The notes under the pieces were generated by a model that was given only the letters and a program-made list of their open reading frames with translations, made no database searches and had not been told where the DNA came from. Below are positions 1 through 11,935 of a DNA stretch of 64,000 nt, piece after piece. The DNA comes from Topomyia yanbarensis (taxonomy: Eukaryota > Arthropoda > Insecta > Diptera > Culicidae), in assembly GCF_030247195.1 (NCBI RefSeq), contig NW_026683365.1, positions 1 to 64,000 of the forward strand, written 5' to 3'. The first letter of the stretch is position 1; every line of letters begins with the position of its first letter. Made by a program: the position numbers and the translations under genes.

Positions 1-2646
1 GAATGTTTCTCCAGAAAATGCTTTGTAACCTACAATCGCTGGATTGGACTTGCACCATCCGATACATTTTCTCAATGTCTGCGACTACTGCATATCGGTG
101 AAGCCGGAACCGCATGACTATTGAAACGAGATCATCCTGCACAGTCGGTCCTACCATTAGCGCATCGTTTAAGGAAATTCCGCTACTAGTCGAGCACGAA
201 GCATCGAACACCACGCGGAACTTGGTGGTCGTACTGTCAGGTTTGAGTACACAATGATGTGGAATATAGTACTGCTGCATTGTAGACCCTCATGTGGCCG
301 AGGCAATGATACTCCTCGATGAACTGGGTATACATCAATTTGGTATCAGCATCACCTACTAGGCGCCTTTCCAAGGCAAGGAAGCGCTTGAGTGCTGTGT
401 TTTTTGAATCACCAAGCCGAGCAATAAGGTAATCTATCTTGGTCAACGAAACGGCGAACCGCCCGTTAGAATCACGCACAGTTGTGCGGTCGAAGTAGAC
501 TTCACAGGCGGATTCCTCAACGGAATGGATACTATTAGAACGGCAGGTTTCTAGCTCCCAGAATTTGGTTAACAAGTCATCAACTCATTCGCTACATGCA
601 CTTGCTACCGCACGCCTGAAGTGGTTCGATTCATTTTGAATTCTACCACAGATTATCCATCCGAACTCTGTATTTTGCATAGCAGGACCGTCTTCTCCGA
701 GCTTGAACTTATCCGCTGTGAACGCGTCGAAGAATAATCCAGCCCCGATTATTATATCAATCGATCCTGGCTCAAAGTAATTCGGATCGGTTAAAATCAC
801 TCCTTGGGGAAGTGCCAAACTGCTAGTATTGATCTTCGTGGTTGGCAGGTCCTGAGTGACTTGTGGTAGCACGTAGAAGGTCTCCTCCTCCACAAAACCA
901 GATACTCGGGATCGAATACGAGCAACGACAGACTGTTTACATTTCTTCGTGGCTTGTCCAATTCCACTTATCGAAAGAATTTCTCGAGATCGTTTGAACC
1001 TAATCTGTTGCGACAGATTTTCTGACATGAAACATAACTGAGAGCCGCTATCAAGCAAAGCTCTAGCTAGGGTAAAATTTCCATAATGGTCTTCAAGTAT
1101 CACGAGTGCGGTTGCAAGCAGGACCGTTCGTGATGCCTTGGTTTCACTAGCGGAGAGGACTGCGTTGTGGCTTGTGGTTGTGTCTGTATTGGGTGGCGTT
1201 TGAACTTGTCTACTTGAAGTAGCAACTGAGAAAGAATTTGTGTTGGGTTGATTGGATGGTTGTTGAAGAGTTTGTGTTGGTTTCTGTGTGTATGAGGTTG
1301 AGGGTGTCTGGATCGAATGTGGGTTTTGCGAGTTCGGCTGCGATTGCGGTAGCTTATTCGATTGTGCAGCTGATGAATTGCTTCCAGTCTGGCTTGAACC
1401 TTGATGCAGCATCGTGTGGTGTCATTGTCCACACAATCGACAGGAACTGCGAGAGCATGATTTGGAAATGTGACCTAGAGATAGGCAGTTAAAGCACAGT
1501 CGACCAGTTTTCACCGCGTTTCTTCTCTCCTCTATCTTCATGGGTTTGAACTTCTTACACTGGAAACATTGATGTTGAGACTCGCCGCAGAATGGACATG
1601 CTGTTTGAGTTGACCCCGCATAGCTATTGAACGCCCGTGATGTCTTCTTGGGATCATGTTGCTGGGAACTGGATCGTTCGGGAGTAACGGATTGTAGAAC
1701 AATACAGTGGTTTTTAAGAAACTCCAACATGGCGGTAAATCTGGGCACTTCTCGTGATCGATGTTCTGTTTCCCACAAGCGTAGTGTTGTTGTGTCCAGC
1801 TTACTCGCTAGTATATGTGCCAATATTGTACTCCATCCGAATATATTTTCACCCAGCTTGTGCAGCATCTGCAAATGCTTATCGAAATCATTTATCACAT
1901 GGTTCAATGATTCAAAACTCTCCCTTTTCATAGGCTCGATCGATAGCAGCGCATCGAGATGAGATTTTACAAGAAGTTTTTTGTTTTCATACCGGGACTC
2001 CAACAACTTCCAAGCTATCGAATAGTTCGCCGCTGACAGTTCTATCGATCCAATTTCTTGCAGAGCTTTTCCTGACAAAGACGTGCGAAGGTAGGTGAAC
2101 TTGTCAATCTCAGTGAGCTGTGCGTTGTCTGAAATCAGATTCTTAAAGGTGTCCCTGAAGGTGATCCAATCTCTCAAGTGTCCACCGAATGTAGGAAGCT
2201 TCAGCTCTGGGAGTTTTACACGCATCATTGATAGAGAAGATCCCTGCTGGTTGGTTGATTCGACAGGCACCACACTGGAACTCGATCCGGAAATAAAGCA
2301 TCGATTGCTTTATTGCGAAGTACTCGTTGATGAAGTCTTTTAGAACCTTTTCATTCTCTTTCACCTTCTTTGCCTTCGTTCTTGCCGTCCTAACCGCATG
2401 ATCTTCTTCAGATTCATCAGGATCCACGAAATCTTCGTCAAAGTCTGTATCCTCCAATATCAGGTCGATGCGCATTCGAACTTCACAGAATAAATCGTAA
2501 ATTTCATCAAGTTTTTGAATTCGTGCTGCCAAAGATCCCTTATCGAGGTGCTCTTGGTAGTTTCGAACGAAGTCCTTCATTACGTCCATCACATTTCGCA
2601 ATTGCCGTTCTTGCTTGGACAGTCGTCGCAGCTCGTCATTAGACAT
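1..2646 (-). pseudogene. BEL/Pao LTR retrotransposon, gag-protease-start of RT, decayed and cut by window edge
   Basis: Read on the minus strand. The gag N-terminal part (2646 down to about 2290) is charged and coiled-coil-like. After a frameshift near 2270-2310 comes the DUF1759-type gag core, with the motif LPELKLPTFGG and then LRDWITF. Cysteine motifs follow: CPFCG, a CX2CX4HX4C knuckle (CFNCLSLGHISKSC), and CRLCG. An in-frame TGA at 1422-1424 precedes the HHTMLH motif typical of BEL gag. The aspartic protease has ALLDSGS near 1040-1060. A second in-frame TGA lies at 585-587, before the conserved FWELE linker. A frameshift near 270-285 separates this linker from the RT start, where VVFDAS, GISLNDALMVGP and VADIEKMYR are legible. 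The rest of RT, RNase H and integrase lie beyond position 1. Known of the family: Gag packages the RNA and protease processes the polyprotein. This copy cannot encode an intact product. Confidence 0.93.
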
Positions 2647-3700
2647 TTTGCACCTTTCTAATCACACCGCACTATTCACAATTTGACCGACCGACTGATA
2701 TAACCGAAAACCGCTCTCAAATTGACAGAACTCACCGACTGACAGACAATCACAGAATTGAAAAAACTCTCAAAATAATCCAACCAACAATAGAAACTTA
2801 ACTCAAATAATCATCACACCCAAACCCAATATTTCCTTTCATCAATGAAACGCATAACGTGCAATTTACATTCCTTTATTTATCACAAGAGCAGATTATC
2901 GCCATGTGTGAATCTCACCTTTGCAATGGCGGACGTCTGACCATTGAGTTCTTTGCGACCGGTCTCACGAACACTAATGAAGTATCCTGGTTGAAAACAA
3001 TCCCATTTACTTTTGCCGTCTTTGTTTATTATTTTCCACCAGCTTGTGATGTAGTATTTGTGTCCTGTGCCGTGTACGTACATGAGCCGTAGAAAAGTCT
3101 ATGCATTCAGAACACCACCCCAGACAAACCTGAACCTTTAGCTACTTATCTGTGAATTTTGCTGCCGATGGCTGAATTTCCTATGTAATGCGGATTGGTC
3201 CCATGCAATTCCAATCGCCCATGAAATTCCAAACGTTCATGCAATGCCTGGCGCTATATTTAACACGGCCACGATGTTCAGATGAAGCTTCTTTGTCTGC
3301 CGTCGACGATTTTTGACAATGGCGGCGATCACACCACCGTTTTGTGCACCTTCACTGTTCACGGAAATTTCGACCACCGGACCCTTTGCGGAGTAATCCG
3401 GATCGAAGGACCATGTGTAAATTTCTTCTCCGATATAAAATCACTGGTTGTTCTTTTCTCGGTGATCGAACTAAACTCACGCGTTAATAGCAAAGGAACT
3501 TTATTTTAAAAAGGTGATCTTCTAGCGGTGCAAAGACATGCGATCCAAACGACTGCTTTATTCGAACTAAAACTGTGTTATCGAACCAATAGATTTTTAC
3601 CCTCGTACCTTTGCTTCTATTACTACTACTACGCTGATAGTATTATCAAGTGATAGTGCGAGAGTGAGCTCCCGTACTCTCGCGATCGTCAGTGAACTGA
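2647..3700 (-). other. Probable leader/5' LTR region of the BEL/Pao copy, boundaries unresolved
   Basis: This lies immediately upstream of the gag start in element orientation, where a BEL/Pao copy should carry its leader, primer binding site and 5' LTR. I could not place TGT...ACA LTR ends or a tRNA-complementary primer site, and the partner LTR is outside the window. A few open frames of 66-77 codons show no recognisable domain. Confidence 0.35.
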
Positions 3701-4974
3701 TGATCGTTGTAGGGTGGGCCTGGTGGACCAACTATATCACAAATAACTTTCAAATATTTTACATATTTTTCTATCGTAAAGTTCAGGTTCTTAAGAATGT
3801 TATTTCAATTTTTTATAGAGATCGGAGCAGTAGACGTAAGGTTATAGCATTTTTCATCTTGATCCCTTACGGAGACGTGGCTTATACTTGAAATTTTAAA
3901 CGCGAATATCTCGAAATTATGTTTTCCCGATTGCCGAAAAAGTTTTCAACCGATCTCAAAATTTTTTTTTAGCTTGTTCGTAATTTTACTGCCGTGTTCT
4001 TGAACGATTCCATTTTATCATCAAAATTTTGGTATTAATGTTATGAATTTTTTAATAATTTATTTCAGGTGAAAATAGTAGTTTTCTCATTTATCCTACC
4101 ATTTAAGCTACCTAAATAGAGATAGCAGACGCTGCTCCAACTAATGTTTTCAAATAGATGGGATGAATAGAGGAGCTAAGATGAATTAGACCATAGTTAT
4201 CCTGTCTATACTAAAAATTATATAATTCGAAAGCCAGTTACTTTCACCAGTCAATGCAAGCCGAACATATGAAGAAAAACTTTGGAATTTTTCCAGCTCC
4301 TGCTGCCACAGAAAGTGGTTCAATAACGAAACTCGAATACCTACTAAAAAGCAGCCTCCGAATGTTTCTTCAAATGAGTTAATTATATTTCTGGTTTTAT
4401 GGTGCAAATGGCTTCTTTTTAGCGCAACACCAAGCTGAGACAGAGTAGTACAATGAAGATTGGCGGAAGCGAGCGAATTCAACGCTACTAAATAACTGTA
4501 TCAGAAAACCAGTCGAAGACGACGCGTAATAGCACCAGGGTCCGAAGGGATGCTTTATCCATCTGTATTTAATTGTGTGCCGCTTTGATGATACCTAATT
4601 TGCCTCGTGTTTGAATTGTTTCGCGAGTTCAATAAAAGAGCCGCAGGAATTCGATGATCGGAAGACTCATTTTCCGGGTATCACATACTCTGTAAATTTG
4701 GAAAAGGGAATTAACTAATTGATGCCTCGTGACAATATAAAAAAGATTGAATTATTGGAGTATGTAAGCTGTTCAGCAGAGACAGAGAATTTGTTATTTA
4801 TGAAGCACGTTAATTTCACTGGAAAAACTAGATAAACTTTTTGTGGTTTCATTCATCGGGTAATAGTTGAATATATTATATGTTATATGTGAATGATTAG
4901 CACAGCAGGTACCCCCCTGCCCGCCAAAATGCTACGTCATTTATGCAAATTTACAAAAACAACTCTGAGAACGG
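3701..4974. other. AT-rich stretch without a recognised gene
   Basis: No coding signal I trust. At 4928-4944 there is a short match (ATGCTACGTCATTTATG) to the terminal inverted repeat of the Harbinger-like MITE at 17832-18183, so a single-end remnant of that family probably lies here. Confidence 0.5.
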
Positions 4975-5311
4975 TTTGGACAATCTAGCCCCAACGATGG
5001 AACTGGCCTACTCGGACGGAGACTTCTATGGCGAGCGAAGTTCTTCCGAAACTGAGCCAATGAGCTAGGTGCCGAGGTCAGTTCGGCGATTTCGGATGGA
5101 GCGTGGCGTCCCGACTACCCATACTCGGTGGTGCGTCGCAGCCTACTCAACTAATCCTCGGCGGTGAATCTATCCTAATCCTACGAAGTTTTCCGGCGGT
5201 GATTACTCTCCCGAAACCGTTGCTCGTTGCTCATCACGCCATTTCCGTTGTAAGGCGATTATGATCAGAATCACCACTCTGTTGACCAGGTTCGATGTGT
5301 TTACGTTTACA
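4975..5311 (-). other. 3' part of the LOA/R1-like LINE
   Basis: GC-richer than its surroundings and contiguous with the LINE reading frame at 5312-6039. It appears to be the C-terminal and 3' untranslated part of the same element. The end nearest 4975 is not marked by a clear poly-A or target duplication. Confidence 0.5.
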
Positions 5312-6039
5312 TTATCCGGGTTGATATCCAGTCCTGTCGTTTAGAGCAGCTCCTTGTGCGTCGCTTCTAGCCTCGGATATTCGAAGATCACATCTCCGGT
5401 GTTTCCTAGACGTTCTCACACTCCGGGCACAATGATGATGTTGCGTATCGAAGCGATGAAAATACTTCCAGAAGCAGCCGTGACGCGATATCAGGTAAAA
5501 GTTCACCTCTCCATGCTTTCTATTGACCCACGTCAACTGGATTGGAATTGGCCGGTAGGTCTCCCTTCCTTTCTCCGTATTATCCCATTCCTACTGCCAC
5601 GTCGTCATCGAATCGATTCTCACCATCTTCCTTACGTTTCTGGTGTTCCTTCTATTGTAGCACTCTATATCCTCCGTCGAGCGATGCAAATGGTGATCAT
5701 CCAGGTGATAACGTATACTGATATTGTTCTGCACTCGTTGACGACTCGTAAGGCCGTCAGCCGGAACGTCCTGTTCAGCTTTCGTGGTTCCGCTTGGTTT
5801 TCAGCACTGCACTCCCACCCCAGCCAGGAACGCCATATCGCAGTATCGATGACGAAACACTAGATAGCAGACGTCTCGTGCTGCTTCTCGGGGCGCTGAC
5901 GTCTGGCATGATCATCGCTATTGCGTTCGTTGCCATTGCCGACTTTTCGCATGCGTTGTCGACGTAGTTGATGAAACTCAACCGGTCGTCGATTATCACT
6001 CTCAATTGCTTCAGTGCACGCATCGATGCAATCACGTGC
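5312..6039 (-). pseudogene. LOA/R1-like non-LTR retrotransposon, downstream part of RT and C-terminal region
   Basis: Minus-strand reading shows the end of the RT domain (IASMRALKQLRVIIDDRLSF, then RRLLSSV and SILRYGVPGWG) and the conserved C-terminal segment WVNRKHGEVNFYL ... HGCFWKY, which precedes a Cys/His-rich tail in these LINEs. The same segment occurs in a second copy at 15945-16330 on the opposite strand, so both belong to one family. A stop is visible in the ...TWQ*EWDN stretch and the Cys/His tail is degraded. The reading continues upstream at 6946-7205 after removal of the inserted hAT-type element. LINE RT copies its own RNA at a nicked target; this copy is dead. Confidence 0.85.
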
Positions 6040-6945
6040 TAGGGTTCGCAGTACCGACCCTTTTTGGCGAGAACCGGTACTACGGTACTGAAGCCCTCAG
6101 TACCGGTAAAGTACTGGTACTCGAATATTTAAAAAAAAATCGAAAAAAGCTTCAAACTGAAATTGAATGCCCAAATTGATCTTATTCTCAGATGATTGAT
6201 TTGTGCTGATCAAAAAACATGTTTATTGTTTTAATTGCTTCGGAGTGGCTAGACTTATTTCACAGAAGATATTTTTCGTGTAGGGCACCTTCTTTTATTT
6301 CGAAATCTAGGCCACTTTGAAATCAATAACTGCTAAGTGGTGCGACTTTCGTCGATTTGAACAGATGGTAAATGTATAAAACCCTATTAACAGCAGTAAA
6401 TCAAAGCGAGAATGGCAGTAAATCCGAGCAGGTTAATCGCATTTTCTCTCTTGTTTTTCTGAAAATTGGTTCCGACGTTTATGTCGTTTGCCTACTATTC
6501 TCTAATGCATATCAAGGGTCCTTATTTTCTTGTAAACTATGGAGTTTTGCTGAATTTTCCAATCACCAATAATTACAAATCGCCCCATTTGAAGCAGTTC
6601 ACCAAGTCTAAAACTGTTAGCTACTAAATCGCTGTTCGTTCTTTTATAGATAAATAAATAATAAAATAAAACTTTAACTTCTAGAATTATTATGATGATG
6701 GCCCAACCTCATTCCCACACAAAGGTGTTATCTCAACGATTTATCTAGAAGGATAATTAAACGTTATATTGCAGACCGATATTTTGAAACAGATCCCCCT
6801 GCAGAGTTAACATATTTGTCATAAAAAATTGTATAGTACCGAAAATACCGGTACTGGCTTTTGTTCAGTACCGGTATTACGGTTCCAAAAATGGGTCGGT
6901 ATTCCCGGGATTTTCGGTACCGGTATTACCGGTACCACAACCCTA
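6040..6945. mobile_element. Non-autonomous hAT-type element, 906 bp, 8-bp target duplication
   Basis: Ends are TAGGGTT at 6040 and AACCCTA at 6945. The element is flanked by identical TCACGTGC at 6032-6039 and 6946-6953, the 8-bp duplication expected for hAT insertion, and it interrupts the LINE frame cleanly. About 80 bp at each end is packed with direct and inverted copies of GTACCGGTA/CAGTACCGG. The middle is AT-rich with no transposase. Subterminal repeats of this kind are usually transposase binding sites in hAT elements; that role is inferred here. Confidence 0.9.
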
Positions 6946-7205
6946 TCACGTGCCCTCCGACGTCGATCTGCATCCTCTGAACGGCTTTGCAGTTACTGAT
7001 CAACAGCACCTCCGTCTTGTGGTGAGCTATCTGCAGCTTGACCCCGTTCATCCAGTTCTCGATCGCGTATATTGTCTCCGTCACCAACACCGACTTCACT
7101 CCATCTAGCGTCTCACTTATCACCGCTAGTGACACGTCTTCCGCGAAACCATCAATTTCCTGGGCAGCCGCAGTGTCAAGACCCCATCGTACATCCCATT
7201 CGAAA
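6946..7205 (-). pseudogene. LOA/R1-like LINE, upstream RT part (continuation across the hAT insertion)
   Basis: Minus strand: GMYDGVLTLRLPR, then the catalytic RT box region reading GFAEDVSLAVISE, then IENWMNGVKLQIAHHKTEVL. In active elements the box is FADD; here the first Asp is Glu (FAED, about 7131-7148), and a one-base shift lies just before it. Upstream of about 7205 homology stops, consistent with 5' truncation or deletion. The reading resumes at 6039 beyond the inserted element. Confidence 0.85.
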
Positions 7206-8384
7206 AAGTTGGACCGACAATGGAGCTCTGAGCACTAAAAATATTTTTTTGGATCATTCAAATATAACGAGTTATAACCTCTTAAATATTTAAAAAGAGA
7301 CTTCTTGTATTCAGCAAAGATATTCGTAAAAGCATTCTACACAATTATTCCAAAGACGTTAGATCATTTCTTCTACTAAAAAAAATGTTGAAAAATCTCA
7401 CTTATAGGATATGACACTATTGACACAATCTCAGCCGTTATCCCGTAACCAGCCAATTAATACTCGTTATTTTTCAAAATAATCCAAATTACTTTGAACA
7501 TACACGAGATACGTCATTGTTGGAATATAGAAAGTTTTTCATTTTGATAATTGAAAGCATTTTACTGAACATCTCTAACTTGTGAGAATGTTATTTCAAA
7601 AGTTATATTAATGATTTGGTTTTAAAGGGATCATTCACGAACAACCAGCAATAATGTCGAAGATATCGGAAATAAAGACTTTGAGTCTTCAGCAAAGTTG
7701 TTGGCAAAGTTGCTCTACAACTTTGCCGAAGACATCATTTTAAAATATACGTTTGCAAAAAAGTTGATAGATATATCTCGCCTTTAATGAGATTAATCAT
7801 TAAAATAACAACACTACATGAAAGGGCTTATAGTGTCGACGAATTCCTACCGCAGACATCATTGATCCAAATTTAACGATTTAGGCGTAATTAATAGATT
7901 GCACGATTTTGGCAAAAAACACTGTTCATTGCATTGATCACTTGTTTTACTATTGAATAACAACTGTTCGCTGGGCTTGAAAACCACAAATTTGGGAAAA
8001 ATTAGTTATTATTATAAAAGATTGCTACTCTTGGTGATCTAGAAGCTATCAAGTGTTTTGTTCGAAGCAAACGGAATGAATCTTTTATTACGATATTGTA
8101 AATCACGATAGTTTGAACAATTTGCTTTGCGCGTGCCACGAAAATATTTACCACCCTTTCGTTATCTTTGATCGAAATTAGTAGAACATTGCAGGTGAAT
8201 ATTTCTAACTCAACTAAATAAAACAGAACGAACGTGTTTACTCTTGAACGCTTTACAACCTGCTCACGTTGTTGCACCACACAGAATTTCAATCCGAAAG
8301 CAGAAGATATGAAAATTAATACCAAAATAACAACAACGCACCTGCCGTTTGGTTCGGGTTGTTTAAAGCCTGGTCCTCTCCCCA
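7206..8384. other. AT-rich, no gene seen
   Basis: No supported coding region. Around 7690-7735 there are short inverted TTCAGCAAAGTTG/CAACTTTGCCGAAG motifs that look like part of a dispersed repeat. Confidence 0.5.
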
Positions 8385-8603
8385 GTCTACAATCTCACCG
8401 AGGGAGCCAAACTGAAGCAACTGGTAATCAAATATTTGGCAGTGTTTTGGTTCAAGAGAGCGCAAAACCAGCTCGACATGTGGGGCACGCAGACAACCTG
8501 TTTATTTTGCTTCGTTGCATCGAAAATGTCGCCTACAGATAAATTTCCTTCGAGCAACCGGCAGATGTACCTCGATGGCTCAAGTAGCGTTCTTTACCTT
8601 TGA
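8385..8603 (+). CDS. Coding-like open stretch, unrecognised (possible exon or pseudogene)
   Basis: Seventy-two codons are open in one plus-strand frame, in an island less AT-rich than its neighbours. Segments such as VYNLTEGAKLKQLVIKYL and MSPTDKFPSSNRQMYLDGSS look protein-like. A polypyrimidine-AG (tcctctccccag) sits exactly at its left edge and a GTGAGT donor-like site at 8605. An in-frame TGA at 8601-8603 just before that donor argues against an intact internal exon. No start codon is convincing and no family is recognised. It could equally be a fragment of an old repeat-borne gene. Confidence 0.3.
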   Translation, partial: VYNLTEGAKLKQLVIKYLAVFWFKRAQNQLDMWGTQTTCLFCFVASKMSPTDKFPSSNRQMYLDGSSSVLYL

Positions 8604-8605
8604 AG

Positions 8606-10369
8606 TGAGTATAGTTGCTATGGTAGATACCCCAGCGAAGCATTCAGGAGTGATTGGTTGTCGATATGAATCTCCTACATATTGTTGGCACCTGCCGAGC
8701 AGCGCTAAATTTTAGACATTCGGTTGGCCTTAGATTGAAAATGATATGATAATCGCTCTTGTTAGAAGAAACGATATCCAGCTGCTACTCCGAAAAGCTG
8801 CATTCTTCTATCCATATTTGGCTGATTTTTAAGCAGGTTTCTACTTTGTGGGGCCAATCAAAAGTTAGCGTGCTAATAGTAAGTGTATTATTACCTAGTG
8901 GTGAAATGCGAAGGGTCGTCAAACGATATAACATAGTTCTCACAAGTCTACTCTCTCATGCCTCCACGCAAGTCTAACTATATGGGTGACATTTGGTACT
9001 TAGACCGGCAACGACTGGGTGCTATCAACCATCTGTTTATAGTAGCAGAATGAGAGGGTGCGAACCGATCTAAGCGTGAAAACACTACAGTAAAAATCAA
9101 TAGTTCATCAAAAACCAGTCCTAAGACGACTTTAATCTGACTAGTGTCAATGATCACGCGACAATAGGTACTGAAAATTCACCGCGTTTGTATTTTTGTA
9201 TCTGATTTCAAGTTTCGTTTTTGCTAACATGCCCTTGCATTAGGTTATCATTACCTTGTATTTCCCTTCGATAGTCGTTATTATTTCTTGTAGTCTAACA
9301 AAAATTCCGATATGAAACAAAGGAAATATTTTCTTTGATCTATAATATTTCACTTTATTTATCATAATTATTTGTCCACATTACATGTAGAAATAACGAA
9401 ATCTGTCAGAATACTCCATTACCCAGATAAGATTAACTCTTCTAGGCTATACTTCCACGGCCTATTCTTTGGAATTCAAATTGCTTTTGTTTATTTATTT
9501 ATTTATTAAATTCAACTGACCTATTATGATCGGATTGAATTTTACTTAAAATTAGGGTACAAATAAACAGTATTAAATCAATTTTATCGAAATCAAATAA
9601 TAACACTTACAGCATAATATGAGGCGTACAATTGAATAATAATAATAGTCACAGCTCAGACAAATATTCATATATAAAAAATAAAATAAAAGCATATTTT
9701 CATCAAATTCTCACTCCCCGTAGTCAAGACATTGTTTGTAAAGCGATTTGTTTCCATTTTTCATTCATTGTCACTTTAAACGAAGCGTAATTGAATTTGC
9801 TACAATATTTCCATTTCGGTACTAATTTCTTTGTTTTAACTTCGTCCGGTGATTCAAGGTCTAATTAACGAGTGACACGAACAGATATTTCATTTTTCGA
9901 GACGCGTCCATCAATGTTCGTTAGAAAAAAGCGAGAAAGCATTATCATTTTCCCAGCCTGTGTGTTCAATGCTTTTTGAATCCATATTTAATTTGGTCCC
10001 GTCCAACAGTTTTGGTGTGGTTACTGGCGTTGAATGATGTGGATGCTGATTAATTCGTTCGACGTACGGGACAACCCAAGCAGTACTTGTAACAAGCAAC
10101 GACAGCGATTAGTTGCATAAGCAAAGGCTTTTACACGTGCGCTTTTTGGGTTGCTAAACTAGCGCAATAATGGTTGCCATATACCTTTATGTAACGAATT
10201 ATGCTGCTGAAACTGCTAGTCAACAACTGGTGGTTCTCGGGAACCAACAGTGTTTCCGAAATTCTGGCGACTTCGACTTTGAGGCAATTCAATCCATGCT
10301 TAATAGAGTGACAAGAAAAAAATGACCCCTATCGGCCCACCCCTGAGTCGATTCCTAGTCCCACCAGGA
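8606..10369. other. AT-rich, no gene seen; short (TTTA)n run
   Basis: Only a short TTTA run near 9490-9508 stands out. Open frames of 60-72 codons here have no protein character. Confidence 0.5.
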
Positions 10370-11590
10370 GTATTATCACTGTAAGTGAAAATAAGAAAGA
10401 TAATTGGATGGTCTACAACTTTGTCGAAGACTGATAGTCAATTCGGCTTTGTTAAAAGAATTTTTGAACTGGAGTCGACCAATTTTTAGGTTAGGTGTAT
10501 GGCTTTGCAGTCTAATTTTTAAGCAAAAACAAACTATTTTGTCTTCATCCGACGTTTCGGTCCGTTTGAGACCTTTTTCAAGGATTCTAAAAGTTTATTG
10601 ATGTGAAAATTACTGTATAACATTGTGGCATAAATTTTACCGATAATTGTTGTTTTGTTGTCAGATCTGTTGTTGTACAACAATGGATTCCCAAGTAACA
10701 ATTGAAGTTTTATAGTACGCTACAAGTGCAATCTAAGTTTTATGAGTGGCTATAAAACTCTCGGCAGCAAGACTAGTGTTTGTGTGTCTGGTTTGTTTTG
10801 GTTCTCTCTTCGTCTTTCTCGTGTGTATCGTGTGCAGTATACCACCATATGCTGTATGTAAATGTCCGTGTCTGTCCTCTTGTTGACTGCATGATGGGTG
10901 TTTTTCATATGGCAACTTTCAATTACAGACAAGTTATTAAACTTTTAGCGAAGTGATGTCTGTTTCAGTTTTTTATAGGTCCTAGCAGTGCCTGGTTGTG
11001 TATCAGTATTCGATACGCATGAACTAAACATTTTTGTTAAATAATGGTTAGGTTTAGCTCAATAGTATGTTCAGAAGTGTTATAATAAATAATATGAGTC
11101 ATGTGTTAGTTAGAACATTTTAGTTCCACATGTTACCGCATAGAGGGCGCCAAAACTAACTTTTCAACGGAGAGAGATAGAAATTAGGTGTCTTCCACAA
11201 TGTTGTAGAACAGGAATTTTGCAATAATTCTTCCGAACATCTTGATATTCTATCTCTCTTCTATGAAAAGTTAGTGTTGGCGTCCTCTACGCGGTCACAG
11301 CTTGTACTAAAATTTTCTAACCAAAACATAGCTCGTATTATGTACTAAATTTCTTCTAAACATACTATTGAGCTAAATCTATCCATTATTTCACAAAATT
11401 GTATAGTTCGTTGGAATTGAGTAGTGATACACAACCATGCTCTGCTAGGCCCTAAGCAAAACTAACTCAGACATCACGTCGTTAAAAGTTTAATAACTTC
11501 TTTTAACAAAGCCGGATTGACTAGTAGTCTTCGACAAAGTTGCAGACAGTTTCAATTATCTTTCTTATTTTTACTTACAGTGATAATACG
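10370..11590. mobile_element. Large foldback (long inverted repeat) element with interrupted left arm
   Basis: The outer ends are TATTATCACTGTAAGT at 10371 and its complement ending at 11589. Outer arms (10371-10460 and about 11500-11589) pair as diverged inverted repeats. The pairing resumes in the inner arms (about 10931-11170 with about 11250-11505), converging on CTATCTCTC/GAGAGATAG around a loop near 11180-11240. The left arm contains about 470 bp (10461-10930) absent from the right arm. No ORF or target duplication is seen. A copy of the inner right arm lies at 54968-55160. Confidence 0.85.
10461..10930. other. Interruption inside the left arm of the foldback element
   Basis: This segment has no counterpart in the right arm: the arm sequence stops after GTTAAAAGAA and resumes at AAGTTATTAAAC. 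It is best read as a nested insertion, though only A residues are shared at the junctions, so no clear target duplication is visible. Contains a GACGTTTCGGTCCG stretch, with no ORF of note. Confidence 0.6.
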
Positions 11591-11737
11591 ATGTATACAG
11601 TGCCATCTAGCGGCGAAAATGCGAGGTAGTTGTTTTTCTCCATGTAAATTGTCGAAAAATCCCATAAAAACTTCAGTCACGTTGGTCCGGTAGCTAGACT
11701 TGTACGATTTGATTCAAATTTTGTGCTAGTACTCCTT

Positions 11738-11935
11738 CCCGATCAGAAAGAAATAACAAAATTATTACAGACTATGTTACTTTGTTATGATAACAAGTTG
11801 TGTAATAACTCTGGTCTCGTTAGTTGGTAAAATAACAGAAAACATAACAGAAATTCTAGTATATATCAAAAATATGACAACCTGTGATAGGCTTCTATCA
11901 GAATTATAACAAATTTTGTTAGGTTTTCCCACAGC
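11738..11935. mobile_element. MITE copy, CCCGATCAGAA family, right end decayed
   Basis: Begins with CCCGATCAGAA and shares internal words (GGTCTCGTTAGT, TAAAATAACAGA) in the same order with the intact copy at 29770-29930. The right end is degraded. Confidence 0.6.

Noticed and set aside
5354..5863. 169-codon plus ORF
   Set aside because: Antisense shadow of the minus-strand LINE reading, which has recognisable RT motifs.
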